From Saksenaea vasiformis B4078 (taxonomy: Eukaryota; Mucoromycota; Mucoromycetes; Mucorales; Saksenaeaceae): a DNA stretch of 64,000 nucleotides. Positions 45,356 through 57,870 of the stretch are shown in pieces. The notes beneath the pieces are model-generated. The model had not been told where the DNA came from and did no database searches. It saw nothing but the letters and a program-made list of their open reading frames with translations. Position 1 is the stretch's first letter. The number at the start of each line of letters is the position of its first letter. The stretch lies in the NCBI GenBank assembly GCA_000697055.1, contig JNDT01002288.1, positions 1 to 64,000 of the forward strand, written 5' to 3'. Position numbers and translations under genes: made by a program.

Positions 45356-47970
45356 TCATTCAAGTATTTTTTGAGCTTCTCTCAAAATGCGGACCGTGAT
45401 TTCCTCAGCTTGACGAAGAAATGTAGAGTCATTTTCCTCTACTGCTTCTTGTACGGCGGGAAAAACTTGACTTCCGTAACCATCCCACAGACCAGGTGCA
45501 TAGACTGTATGTTTGTACCACGGTCGTCTCATCAGGCCATTCTTGTCAATGAAGGCGCGTTCAAATTGTATCAGCTGTTCATTTGCCTTGGCAACGCGTC
45601 TTCGCCATTTCTTTCTTAGCTTTGATTTGCGTTTTACCTTTGATCGTAGTTTTTCCATCTTTTTATCAAAGGATTTGGCTGTCTTTTGTATGTCATGGGC
45701 AGTAGCTGTTAGTTCGGGCAAACGGACGCAATTTTCAGGAGATTCGATCACGGAGGCATAGTATGTCAGCTCTTTTCCATAGGCCGATGGGTACATGGGC
45801 AGGACGACATCATCGGCCAGTCTCAGTGCAAGCAAACCCCAGATCCTAGCCATGCTTTGATGATATTCATAGGTGGGATCGCCAAAATTTTCCATCCAAT
45901 AGATACTAAAAGTGAAAGGTGGTTAAGAGCGAGCGAACGCGAGAAAAGTAAAAACAAAAAAAAGTACCTGTCATAGATGCTGTGATAGACGCCTTGTGGA
46001 CCATCGTATTTTAATGTGATACTACTGATGCCCACATGATGGAAAAAGGCAACAAAGTCAGAGCCTGCGCCCAGAGGTGTTGCCAAGGGAATGAGAGGAT
46101 CGGTGTCCGGATGCGAGGGAATCCTCTGCTTTTCCTCCTTCCATACCTCATACACCGTCTTGCTTGTATAAGGGTCAATGAGCGTGCGTGTCACTTCGTA
46201 AAGTAACTGGTGGAGCAGCGGCGAAGCTGACACCTTGAGATGAGGACCTCGGACCGCCACATCGACGTTCAGATAGGCTACTGCTTCTGCTCGCAGCCAT
46301 TCCTGATGGTCCTCAACCCATTCTGTTGATCCAACAGTACCATATTCCTCTGCATCCCAAGAAGCAAATACAATGGTTCGTCGTGGACGCCATCCTCGTT
46401 CGAGCAAGATACCAAATGTACGAGCAAGTTCCATCTAGTGTCTTATGTATTAGAAAGAATTGTTGTTATTCCCTTCTTTTACTACATACCATCGTCGCTG
46501 AGCCTGATACAGGATCAGTGGCTCCAAAAGCCCATGCATCGCGATGATTTCCAAGAAGTACCACTCTATTTGGTTCCACCGCGCCTTTGATTTTACCAAT
46601 GACGTTCCAGACTGGCTTTATCTTGTAGTCATTCTCGTTGAGCAAGTTGATTGAAGCCTTGCTCGGGCCAGTGAAATAGCTGACATTTGAAAGGCCACCA
46701 ACCCAGTCTCTCTCAACTTGACCACAATTTTCCAAAGCCTGTAGCAGCGGACGAGCATCACTCCAAGAGATTGGCAAAGAGGGAATACGAGGTACTCCAG
46801 GGGATTCATTCAGCGGGACGCGTGTGGCATTCTCTGTAGAGGGATAACCCGGTGTGGTAGGATCACCTGCTTCGATGGAAAGAAAGTGTACAGTTCCCCG
46901 TTGAACCGTGGAATTCGAAGCCCTATAGCGAGTGTCGCGGTTAAGAAAAAAAAAACGGAGTAACTCATTTTTTTTTTTCCTTCTTACCAAGGACCTTCGG
47001 GAAAAGATTTGGATGGTGGTTCCTTGTCGACCGGACCACTATCAATGGGATCCGAGAAGATGATGACACCAATGCATCCAAAGCGTTCAGCTATCATCAG
47101 TTTGATGCCTCGCGCAATGCGACCATAACGGACCAACGCAATTGTTCCGCGAAGGTTAACGCCTGACCTTTGTAGTGTCTTAAAGTCGGCCAATCGCCCG
47201 TAGTTAACATAGACGATAGGTCCAGTAACATTGCCGTCGGCGGAATAACCTAAAAAGCATATCCAGTTTAGCTTCCCACAAAAGATTCCCTTTTTGGGTT
47301 ATTACCGTGAAATGTCGGAGGAGCATCCGACCGTTGGCTTGACTCGTCCTCTTCCAATGCATCTTCTTCCAACGATGCCTCAAAAGCCAACTCAGGTGGA
47401 CTTACAATGGCCAGCCGCCGTGCTTTTGGAAGATTCAACATGGGCCAGTACGTTTCAATTTTTGTGTCAGCAATGCCAAAAGAGATAAGTTGATCCCGGG
47501 TCCACTCGGCAAGCACCTTGTCTCTTTCCGAACCAGCAATATGAGCTTCGGAGGCGTATTTATGAAAAAACTCTCGGATGTGTTCACTTGACGGGATTTC
47601 CCTGATTAGCTCAGCCGGATCTTCAACTGAGGAGACCATCAGCATTTCTTTCAAAAATTCCTTCATCAGTTTTTTCTTGTGTACGCGCCCACACGCGTGT
47701 GTCTCTATCTATCTCCCTCTTTCTCTCTCTCTTTCTCTGTGTATGTCACTTACCACGATAGGTCGGATTCCAGCTACCAGAGGATGTGCCCATGAACAGC
47801 AGGAGTACTGTAAGGGCCAAGACTGCCAAGAGCCACCGTATGGGTAGAGTCCATCCATTTCCTTTTCTCATGTACAAGGAAGTATATATATCCGGACTGA
47901 TATACGGAGGACCGTACCATGAAGGATGTTGTGGTGTCAATCTTACTTTTCTTTCGTGTTGTTGTGGCAT
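45356..47970 (-). CDS. Glutamate carboxypeptidase II-like M28 metallopeptidase
   Basis: Six exons (47970-47754, 47647-47306, 47249-46988, 46922-46490, 46434-45968, 45905-45356) give 756 aa, matching the 750-aa type II membrane family (NAALADase/transferrin-receptor-like). A short cytosolic tail is followed by one anchor, RWLLAVLALTVLLLFMG. Next come FHKYASEAHIAGSERDK, a PA domain (GNVTGPIVYVNYGRLADFK to GVIIFSDPID), then the di-zinc peptidase. The ligands are visible in GNHRDAWAFGATDPVSG (His, Asp), SWDAEEYG (catalytic and ligand Glu), LNVDVAV (Asp) and YHSIYD (His). A helical dimerisation domain with a basic stretch ends the protein. It probably removes C-terminal acidic residues from peptides at the cell or vacuolar surface. 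The exon 2 acceptor (GAAAG) is the one that keeps frame; a nearer AG does not. Confidence 0.92.
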
Positions 47971-50017
47971 CCGTCTTCCTCCCCCATTATCCACCTGTTC
48001 GATCCGCTACTTTTATAGTTTATAGCTGAAACTAAGCTCAAAATGTGTTACCTAGCCAAACAGAGCAAAGCACCGGGTCTCGTGACAACAATTAAAAAAA
48101 AACATACTTGTTTCTCTCGTAAACAGTTAAGCTTGAATAACCTTTTTTTTTTTAACGTAGCCTCCGCAGGTCGATCCTTTTGCCAGGTCGTGACACTCAA
48201 GGGGGTAGGAGGGATGATTCAGGCGTAACTCGGCGTTCGCATTTAGTGCTCAAAGAGGTAGAATTTGGAAATCCTGTATAACAGCTACTACCACGCCAAG
48301 TAGAAATGTTTATTTATTATTATTATTTTTAATTTCTGCATCTGTTTTGATAAACAATCAAGTCAAAAGTAGCAGTATTCCCATGCTCTACTGTAGATGG
48401 TTTGGTTTGCAGATATTCGCCACAAACACTAAAATTCCCACTGAATAATGTCATTTGCTAGTCCTTCCAAAGATGAAACGAGAGTTGAATACCTGGTACC
48501 TCCTTTACTGTTTATTTGTATGTAAGAGCAATTTGGTGAGAAATATTCTTCCAATGTTCATCTATTGCACAGATCATGCAGATTGAAGAATCCAAGTCCA
48601 CCTTGTCAAAATCATTTTCATGCACCCGGTAATGCTTGTTTGTTAAGCATTTCCCGAAAAATTACAACGCTACCGGGGATAGTACAAATAAGCATAGATC
48701 ACGCAGTCATTTATTTAATACGTTTACTATACATGGGTTTTTGCTCGTTTCTGCAAAAGCTGTCTGTGGAGACAGAGAGAGCACCAACTAAAAAACTTTG
48801 CAGTCCTGGTCGTCCTTATAAGGGAACTGCGGAAAGTGATTTTTTTTTTTTTTCACATGCGGGAATCATGCTGCTGCTCTAGAAGCAAAGAACTTTCCCG
48901 CACATTGGTGTACATCTTAAAACAATTCAGATGTTTCTCTTGTCGATAACCTAAGAACCTTCTGCAACTTTAGCAGATTCTATAAATGCCTTCTGCTTGC
49001 CGTGTCTATGGAATCAATTAGGTCAGAGATTCCGTCTTACGCTAGTCTCACACTTATCATAAGTGCTGAATGAGCGTTAATCCTTATTTTTATTTTTCAT
49101 TTCACACATTATGCTTTTAAAGCAAATCACTTCACTATGCATTTGCGTTAGGTTTTCGACCGTCAATTTCATTCTACCTGCTATCGCTTCAGAGTAAATC
49201 CGACGCAAACTCACGGAGAGGACGCGTTTCGGTGGGCAGGGTGACCCCAAGGCTAGTCTCTTGTTGCCCAGAAACGCCCTGTTGCAAGCATTTTTATAGT
49301 ATGCAGCATTTTCCATAGGGTTGCAGAAACTTTCCCCCGTAACAAAAGGCAGCACGGCTTTTGTACAGGTACATCGATGTTCGTATCTTGGTTTGAACTG
49401 TAAACATATGCGAATGACAGAAATAATGGCGGGTATGCTGCTCCGGAATCCGTGCCAATGAGATACAGAACCAAGTCCCCGGCAAGATGGACTCCACGAC
49501 ACGCAAAGTTCATTCGTTCCAGGTTATGGTTCCTCCATGGTGTGATTGCTTTTATATAAAGATCACACATAGACACTAAGTGACACTCCTTAGAAGCCAT
49601 AAGATTGGCATCGGAAAGGATGATATTGTCTTTTGAAAAAAAAGTTATCTTGCATAAGACGTTGTGTTGACGCTCCTTCTTTGATCCCTTACAGACATTG
49701 ATCCTGAGCAGACTCCTAAAGGCAGCGGATTTATCATTATTATTATTATAATAGTAGTGCCCATTTCCGACCTAGAAATGGGCGGACTTTCTGGACAGTT
49801 CCGTTAGTCGCGTTCCACCTCTGAAGGAGCATGCTTTGTTAAATCGTGCAGACCGTGAGCAATAACTGAGACATCACTGATCTTAGCAGTAGCTCTCTTT
49901 CTTCTTCTTCTTCTTCTTTTCTTCATTTACTGACGCGCATGCTAATTCACTAGCGGATGGTTTCTCGTTTCGTTTTCTTTTCTTTTCTTTTCTTTTTTAC
50001 TTTATGCAGTTTCTCCT
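47971..50017. other. Two kilobases without a recognisable gene
   Basis: Frames at 49077-49600 (up to 141 codons, minus strand, overlapping) show no domain. CTT and CTTTT repeats occur at 49900-49920 and 49970-49998. This is where the missing C-terminal part of Cdc45 would be expected, but none of its motifs is found. Confidence 0.5.
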
Positions 50018-51697
50018 TTATGAGGCTTCCTTTGCTTCTATTTTCTTAATACACAATCGAATGCCGCATTGAAGATGATCGAATCTATATCGTCGTTTGA
50101 ATTGAATGCATGATTTTCCAAACTTTCTGCTTTACCTTCCCATGGCGTCGTACGCGGTGTAGAACGAGGAACCCATTTCTGCCCAATCTTCGTCATCCCA
50201 ACGTGCATCTTCTCCCAGCTCCATAGCGAGAGCTGGCGACGTTTCCAGCAGCGTATGAAGCGCGTAAACTGTATCGCTTGCTGACAATCGTCCATTATAG
50301 CCAAAAGATTGTGAAAAACTTGGATAGAGGATACCCTCCACGCCTTGCAGTTGACACATGGCTTCCACCTTTTTCTTGAGTTCCTTCTTTGTGCTCAACT
50401 CCATATGGGTGTATTGTTGTTTTGCTTGTTTTAATGAAATACTAACACCGAGATGGAGCAAGATGAGTGAATGGTCGTAGTATAGGATGCACGCTGATAA
50501 ATTTTTACCCTTCTGTTGCCAGCATGTTATGCAGACGAACTAATCCTGCTTCCGTCCGAAGTGATAGAATTTCAGAGATATATGGAGAATGGACCATGCT
50601 GTCATACAGGTTCCAATGTCGGAACAACATGAAACGATATTCATCCTCTGTTCGAATGCTGCCTTCGACCAGTGCATCATCTTCACCAACATTCAAACGA
50701 GCAACCTCATCAGAGAGTGTTTTTACATGATCTAGGTATTTGTCTGTGTCTATCTGCTCAAAAACATACTGTGTAGTGACGCCAATGATACACCACCATA
50801 GTAACTGGTTATTCGTCTGAGCAAGATCTGTTGCAAGTGCATAGGCAATCGCAGCCGAACAATGTCCATAATAAGCGGGAACATCATGGTACTCTACGAG
50901 CTCTCGTATTTTTGCCTGTCTCTGCATACGTTGCTCTACCCGTGATGTGCCCTCAGGAGGGCTATTTAATCGGCGTCTTTGTCGCGGTCGATTACTCTGT
51001 AATCTTCCAAACTCGTCCTCCTGCTCCTCTTCTTCTTCATCATTTGTCGCACTGGAATCAGAATCAGCTTCGGAATCAGAGTCAGCATCGTACTATAGAC
51101 AGCGCAGTTTTTCAGTTTTTTTGTTGTAAACTGGCTCTCTCCTCCTCTATTCTTTACCTTCATCATGATATGTGCCTCAATTAGCTGTTCCATCCGTTTG
51201 GAATCGGCAGCATCGTCGAATACATGTACATTTTTGTGTTGAGGGAGCAGGTTATCGATATTGAACGGTCGGTTACTATCCATCACATATATATTCACTG
51301 AAGCAGGGAACAGCTGTGTAATATCGATCGTGGCGCCACAGTTGATCATGACGACAGATCGCATCTGATGAAGGTCTAAGTACTAGGTTCCTGAGCGATC
51401 GGGCAAATCACCTTTGTGTTTTTCGCTTTCAGATCAGTAGCAGCCTTCAACAACTCTTCCTGGCTGGAGACGGGTATAATTCTATGCTGTATAAAGTCGC
51501 TTTTGAAAAGGCCCTGAGAAACAAAAGACATCAGAGGGATGAAGGGAAACGTTGTTGCGTTATATTACTTGAAGAATACGACATGTGCACAGCGCATCGA
51601 CATCGGCTGACACAAATAGAATGCAGCTTCCAACATTGGAGTTGCGTTTAATACCCTCATAGACTCTTTCGTAATTCTCTCTTGTAATTCTGACCAT
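50018..51697 (-). CDS. cdc45: Cdc45 replication factor, C-terminally truncated
   Basis: Six exons (51697-51569, 51513-51412, 51364-51158, 51092-50509, 50441-50136, 50084-50018) give 464 aa. Cdc45 is part of the CMG replicative helicase. The N terminus is the family's RITRENYERVYEGI, then GSCILFVSADVDALCTCRIL (DHH-phosphoesterase-like fold), VVMINCGATIDI, NIYVMDSNRPFNIDNL and VHVFDD. An acidic linker (DADSDSEADSDSS) follows, then YYGHCSAAIAYALA, LLWWCIIG, YRFMLFRHWNLYDSM, GISLKQAKQQYTHM, FGYNGRLSASDTVYAL and FYTAYDAMGRFDHLQCGIRLCIK. After that the protein ends within eight residues, whereas Cdc45 proteins continue for about another 170. The start is an ATG not reached by the longer overlapping frame. 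Either a pseudogene or a rearranged copy is possible. Confidence 0.85.
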
Positions 51698-53453
51698 CCG
51701 CGTGAAACTGGGGAAGCGGCTTTAAGAGGAAATAAACGCAACGCGTCCCCTAAGCTAGTCGCGCGGCGCGTTACCAAAAAATCCGCGTCGCCTTTCCCCA
51801 GCCACGAAATGGGTATCGTCGAGTTGACCATAGCAAGTATTTATTGCTCTCAAAAGACTCGTAAACTTTACATTACATTCTTGGATCCTTATAAGCTTGT
51901 TGTTTTATTAGAAAGTCTGCATCTGAATCGTTTTATCTAGGTGTGTGCTAAAATGAAAGTGGCACTTCACGTATGGTAGATCATGAGGAGTCGTACAGAA
52001 TAAAACTTGCGCCCGCTTCTTCTATCAATAGGTCTAATAGAGGAAAAGGATCTTGCTTGCTTGACTATGTAGACAGAGCGGCCATATTCATTATCTCAGG
52101 GGGTGGTGGTGTGCGGCTTTGATCATCTGAGGTCATGCTGTGCTTAAAAAAATACGACTTAAAAATAATAAAACGTATGAATGCTCCTAACTTACGACCA
52201 GTCTGATAGAATATCGTTCATTGTAAGCATACGTTACATAAAAACATCGTTTTAAGTCGCATGTGTCCATAGGCTAACCAGGCATGGAAGTTAAAGTTAC
52301 CGGACTTTGATTTCCCGAAACAGGGAAAAAGAGGGGGTTGGGTAGTCGGTGTCGATGGCAAGTTCTATTCATCGCATGGATTTAGATGGTGTGAACTGTT
52401 TAAGTACTTAGAATGGCTAAGGAGTTCATGGTGCCAAAGGCATACAGAAGGCAATCCTATCGAATCTATTCTTGTACTTATCACCGAAAATTTATGCTTT
52501 TCCCGTGAGTGTAATGCATATGCCACTCAAAATCAAAGAATAGAAGAAATTGGTCATTGCTTTGCCACGAGCAAAACTGTTGGCCGAAATACCGGCATGA
52601 AAGGCGTTAAACAAACAAAATGCGTTTTGTTTCCAGGCTTTCTGCTATAAAATGCATCTAGTATTTGTTATTTTCTGGTACTGAGTCCTTCCTGAGTTTC
52701 AGCAAAGTTCAAAAGAAATAGAAGAAAAGGGCTTTGATAGATGAACCAGAGGGTCTAGATGCGGTCCAATGTCATCTGGTCGGATGAATGAAACGAGTAG
52801 TGACTAGTCATAACAGGGTATTATAGGGAGATGTGAATATGAGAATGCCATAGACCGAACCGAAATAGCATTTTCTGAAGAACAGTTATGTAACCTAATC
52901 GTATAACAAATCGAGACAAACGATGGTCCTCCCACGGACATCGAATACTCTCAGATACAGAAAACCCTGGCTTAACCAACTTAAAACACGCGGTCATATG
53001 TACTGAGCAGAAAGATCGAAGAAGATAAAGCAAGATCATTGATTACTAAATGTAAACAAGGAATGATAAGCGCTTATATTAAGAAAGGTCCAGAAGTTTA
53101 CCTCTTTCTGAGTCGGTGATTGAATTTATTTTGTATTGGTTTTCAGGTTGTGGGAAAAAGATAAAAAAAAAAAAGGTGATGAAAAAGTCAAGTGTCTATA
53201 GAGTGAGTTTGTGCAGTAAGAAACGAGTTTTCATATGAAATGGGCAGGAGGATGATCTGTTTCTTAAGGTGGCACAGACAACAATTTGACATAATGATTT
53301 GTCAGGCACGTCATATTGAGTTAACTGCTTGATTTCAAATCCTTTTGTTTTTTTTTTACTTGTTTGAGTGATGAACCGTGGTCCTATCGTCTTGTGAGTT
53401 GTGACTCCCCCAAAGTCTAGACCATTTCATGAAGCTAATCAAAAGAATGGATC
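51698..53453. other. No gene recognised
   Basis: Upstream region of cdc45, then 1.5 kb of AT-rich DNA with only short, conflicting frames. Confidence 0.5.
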
Positions 53454-53676
53454 ATGCTTCCCATTAGAACCATTGATGAAGCTGAATGGCTCTTGGATCA
53501 GATTCCACCTCCTGATGCTGAAGAAGATGTAATGACTACGAATATGAGAAATAAACTTCAACAGTTATTAGCTGACTTGCGTAAAGGTGCTGAAGGTAAT
53601 AGAAAAAAATTATATATAAGGTAGAATAAAGAGATACTTAATACCAAAACCAGGTGCAGGTGACAACAGACAGTGA
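53454..53676 (+). CDS. Small hypothetical protein (54 aa), two exons
   Basis: Exons 53454-53595 and 53654-53676 are joined across a 58-nt GTAATA...CCAG intron. The product starts MLPIRTIDEAEWLLDQI, then PPPDAEEDVMTTNMRNKL and QQLLADLRKGAEGAGDNRQ. It is acidic and predicted helical, with a coiled-coil-like QQLLADLRK. Composition and intron look genuine, but the product is short and no family is recognised. It could instead be the first exons of a longer gene. Confidence 0.4.
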
Positions 53677-54492
53677 GAAGCATGCAAAGCAAGTACACTT
53701 TCGGCTAGCAGCAACATTTCAATCTCGATAATGGATTAAAATTAACATCTGCATTCTATTTGGGGGGAGTCTAGACCTGTTTGTAGGTTCATCAAAGCAT
53801 TATGATGATTTTCCATCTTTTTAGAAAAATGCCAGAAGAAAAAAAAAAAAGAACTTTTTGGTGTGTCACACAAAGACGTTACAACATGTTACAATACTAT
53901 TTGCGTTTTTTAATCAACATAGCTGAGCGTGTACCCATGTTTAAAATATTCACAGTCATTAGAAAATGCCTGTTGTCTGGATGCAGTTCGGATCTCATTT
54001 GCATAAACTGTTCTCTTTGAGACGCACAAACGTGCTTAGAACGCGTCGTGACGGTTTGGCAATGCAAATTTCACCATTGGACAGTACCTACTCCGACATT
54101 GACCATTTTACTGGGAAGTTTAGTAAGCAACGTGAAGAAAGAAAAAAGAGTACACAATTGTTATTAAATTTCATACTAATTATAAATATTAAAAAGTTAT
54201 TAAAGGATAGAGCAGTATATAATGGGATAGTCTTTAGACGTGTTGATGAATAATTACAACAAGAAGGACTTCTTATAACGGTCGAATTTCTCCTGGATCG
54301 ATGTTAAGGTTTCGGTGGTCCTTTCGTTAGGGTCTGGACTCTATCAGCCACACCCCGAACAACTTAACAATCCTTACGAAGTTATCTGTTTCTTTCTTTT
54401 TCTTTCTTTCTCTCTCACTTATATATATAACTTTCTTTTTTAATTTGACTTTAAGTCCTGGACGTGTCCTTGACTTATGGCTTTTACTATAA
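53677..54492. other. No firm gene; one 95-codon frame
   Basis: A frame at 53966-54253 begins MPVVWMQFGSHLHKLFSLRR and ends with a Lys-rich, hydrophobic stretch. It resembles nothing known to me. The segment before 54492 is the pseudokinase promoter with TTTCTTTCTTTC and TATATATA tracts. Confidence 0.35.
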
Positions 54493-56192
54493 ATGTCGCT
54501 CTTACATTACCTTATTCCATGCGACGTAGCTTTTTATTGCAAATATGCACTTCCACTTATTACTGCTCAACCTGAACAGTTCGATCTAGACGGATTCCAT
54601 TCTCTCATTCCAAATGACAATCAGAATGAACTCTTTCTTTCTATCGACGAAGCATATCAACATTTTGAACAAAATACTGACGCACAATATGAATTACACC
54701 CACGATTTGGTCGATATGCAAGTAAAAAAAATTATATATATATCCCATTTTTTTATATCTCGAGTTGCTAAATCGTCTGATGTCAGGTGTGGGATTTAGC
54801 TGACCAATGGTATCAGAAATGGAATGTCGTTTTCTCACTCGAACATATGTGGAATTGGCTACCCTCCGACATTGAATTTACTGAACACAATGAAGAACAA
54901 GACCGATCAACAACGACTACTACTACTACTAACGTGCGAGCTTCGGATCTTGAACGACGGTTCAATACGGCCAATATTCAACCTTGGCTTGATCACATTA
55001 CACACCGCCACCATCTTCATCCAGAACACCGTCTACTTTTGGAAAAAGTGTGCAAATATCTCGTTGAATGGCATCAGACAAATAGGCCATTAGCCCTCGC
55101 CGGTGCATGCAAACTAAACCCCATCCCACTTTTTCCTCCTGCCTGGTTTGTTGACAAACAACAACAAAATCACAGCGATCACGAAGGCATTGCTCCTTCT
55201 TATATAGCCCGGTTCGTACCACCCTATCGCCTGACACAGACCCCTGTTCCAGAACGGTGGGACGAAGTTTTCCTAAAAGGGTTGACGGTTCAGGTAAGGC
55301 AAAAAAAATTGGGTCATCGGGTCGTTGAAATCACAAAAACCGTTACTTCACTTAGTTCGATATCGATCCCGGTATGATTGCCATGGTCACTTCAACTACC
55401 CCTATTTATGGCCTCACAATGCATTACGATGAACAACGCGGCTATAGTCAAATTATGATGGTCATGAAAAAAGCAACCTATGGTAATCTCGAAACGCGTC
55501 TGGAACGAGAAATTCCTACAAATTACGACAAATTACGTATGTTAGCACTGAGCATCACCAAGTCGGTCAAAGATCTCCATTGGGAATATATTCATGGCAA
55601 TGTGCACCCACGAAATATCCTGCTCAATTTCGCTGACTATGTTGGTGAGCTTGTCGATATTACGTTCATGCAACGTAACCAAACCAGTACTCGTTGGCCA
55701 CACTGCCGTGGTGGCGGTCGATGGCCTTATGTAGCACCCGAGGCAGCTGCTTGTCAAACACTGACAACCGCTGCGGACATTTATGCACTTGGGATCATTC
55801 TTTGGCAACTCGTTTCACGCGTGACCTTCCCCGATCACACACTGGTAGACCCTTATGTTTACCGGATCGAGCCAATCCCAGGCGTCCTAAAGGAATGGGA
55901 AGATCTTTATACTGATTGCCTGAATACCGATCCTTCAAAACGTCCCAATGCCTATACAGTGTACCGACGGTTGGAAAGATTACCATCCGATGTCCCACTT
56001 AATACTGCCACGCTCGATTACATACGACAGCGACGAACAGAAATCAATGCCTTTTTAATGGAACACCGTCAACAAGCCGACGAACCGATGTTAGCGAAAG
56101 TCGGCGATCATATTTTAACGGCGTCTGTCACCCGTCTAGTCAATCGAGGGCTTGAAAATTATCCAAGTCTGGTTCAACGGTTTACATTTTAA
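54493..56192 (+). CDS. Protein kinase-like protein, probable pseudokinase
   Basis: Three exons (54493-54717, 54787-55293, 55356-56192) give 522 aa. Residues 1-170 form an N-terminal region of unknown fold rich in Trp and His (LADQWYQKWNVVFS, EHMWNWLPSDIEF). The C-terminal half has kinase architecture: a catalytic-loop equivalent IHGNVHPRNILLN, an APE equivalent GRWPYVAPEAAA, the helix-F motif TTAADIYALGIILWQL, and NTDPSKRPNAY. The catalytic loop HRDLKPxN has become HGNVHPRN, so the catalytic Asp is Asn and the Lys is His, and no DFG is visible (VDITFMQ stands in its place). No glycine loop is evident. It should not phosphorylate substrates and may act as a scaffold. Intron 1 keeps frame only with the GC donor GCAAGT. 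Confidence 0.75.
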
Positions 56193-57811
56193 GAGAGAGA
56201 GAAGAAGATGGCAACTTTATCTATTTCTTTTTTTCATCCATTCTCCACCTTATCTCTCTCTTCTCTCTGGTCCCCTCCGTTTGTTTAACATTAATCTGTC
56301 TTATTTTGCTTCACTCTCCTCTATTTTGCAAGTATTATATGATTGAATTCTTTTCTCTTTTCTTCTTTTCTTTTTTACGTTTTAAATTGTACAAGAAAAC
56401 AACAAAATGCTAGTGAAACGTTAAACAGAAACAGTTGATGCGGAGAATGATCATTTCGGAATACGCGTTAACGTACATAGTGAACAACTGTATTAACAAA
56501 AAAAAAAAAAGATACCACATTACCGTTACAAACAGTCTGTGTCTAGACCCATTGCTCCTGTACATGAAATCGTCATAAGCATGCAATGTAAACCAATCAT
56601 GTATGTACTTGTCTTGCAGCTCCTACCACGTGGCTGAAGAATCACGTCCATATATTGTTTATGGAGGATGCTTATCATTTAGTGGATATCAACAACGGCA
56701 TCAGCTCTTCGCGGGAAGAAGTTAACATTGCAAGCTTTTCCTGAAACGTCTTACATTAAAAATGAACGAAACAAAACAAAACAAATAGTCATTCGGAATT
56801 GTAACGGTGGTTTGTAGCATACCACAGGGCAAACCGTCCACGCTAAATCAAAGGGAAAAACGGGAATTTCTACAGATCCGAGTGAGACGTCTAAGTGTCA
56901 TATCTGCTTTCCTTTCCTCTGCTTATGCTTGGAAACCAATGCGGTTACACAATAACGTATAACCTACGAAACGCGACATCAACAGATACTGGACCAACAA
57001 ATAAATAATGGTGTAGAGTCAAACAATTACTGTAGCTTATGAAGAGTATGGCTATTCCTCTGGGCTTGCGATAACACTGACCAAAGGGCAAAGCTAAATG
57101 CTTTATCTCTACAGACAGCATGACATGTAGCTATCATTGATGTCTTTCAAGTGTATCACCAGGAAACACTATTTTTTTGTTTTTGAACATGTAGGCTTAT
57201 AGGCGAAAAGCAAAAAATACGGCTTATTCACATGGTTATAAAAAAAAAAGAACGCAGTACGGCATCGTGGAACAATGACGTTACGACCTCCAGGAACGTT
57301 TACGATGTGTTCCTGCACATGGCTCAAAATAGTAATTACTAGTCACTCGCTCCAGCAGGCGTTGTCATGGTATGGACTAACGCGTCACTTAATGTGGACG
57401 TTGTCGTTTCTATTTGTATCGATGGCCTGATAGAAGTCTTCCATAAACGGCTACGGCTTGCCCCGGAAGCTCTGTGGCTCGTGGGCCCGTCATAGTACAC
57501 ATTTTGCTACGGAACCATACTATTACTACTTTGTCATGCAGAAACCACACAAACAGTTGTAGCTTTACTTGTTCGGCGGCATGACGATTAAAGAAAAGGC
57601 CACGGAGGTGAAGGGAGACCTCTATCAACGCGTGTGAATGGATGGACGCTAACTTTATAGTTTTACAAACCCGATGCAATGCTTAAGCATCCGGCTGAAT
57701 TCGTGCGACGTTAAGTTGGACCGGGCCACACTAACAAATATGGTCAAGCTTAGCGTTCGCGTCATCCACTATTGTGTGAGAAATCGCGCTACGAGGCACC
57801 AGGACAAAAGG
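56193..57811. other. No gene recognised
   Basis: The 3' flank of the pseudokinase (CT-rich) and then the upstream region of the CipC-like gene. Only short frames without domains. Confidence 0.5.
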
Positions 57812-57818
57812 TATAAAA
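57812..57818 (+). promoter_or_regulatory. TATA box of the CipC-like gene
   Basis: TATAAAA lies 53 bp upstream of the start codon and is followed by a pyrimidine-rich leader. A strong TATA fits a highly inducible gene. Confidence 0.6.
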
Positions 57819-57870
57819 GAAGATTCATCTATCCACTAGCCTGTTTCTATTTTCTTTACGCTTTTACATC

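Noticed and set aside
49077..49600. Overlapping minus-strand frames of 115 and 141 codons downstream of cdc45
   Set aside because: None contains Cdc45 C-terminal motifs or any other recognisable domain, and the frames conflict with each other.
51565..51831. 88-codon minus-strand frame at the cdc45 5' end
   Set aside because: A different frame of the same exon encodes RITRENYERVYEGI and DVDALCTC, the true Cdc45 N terminus.
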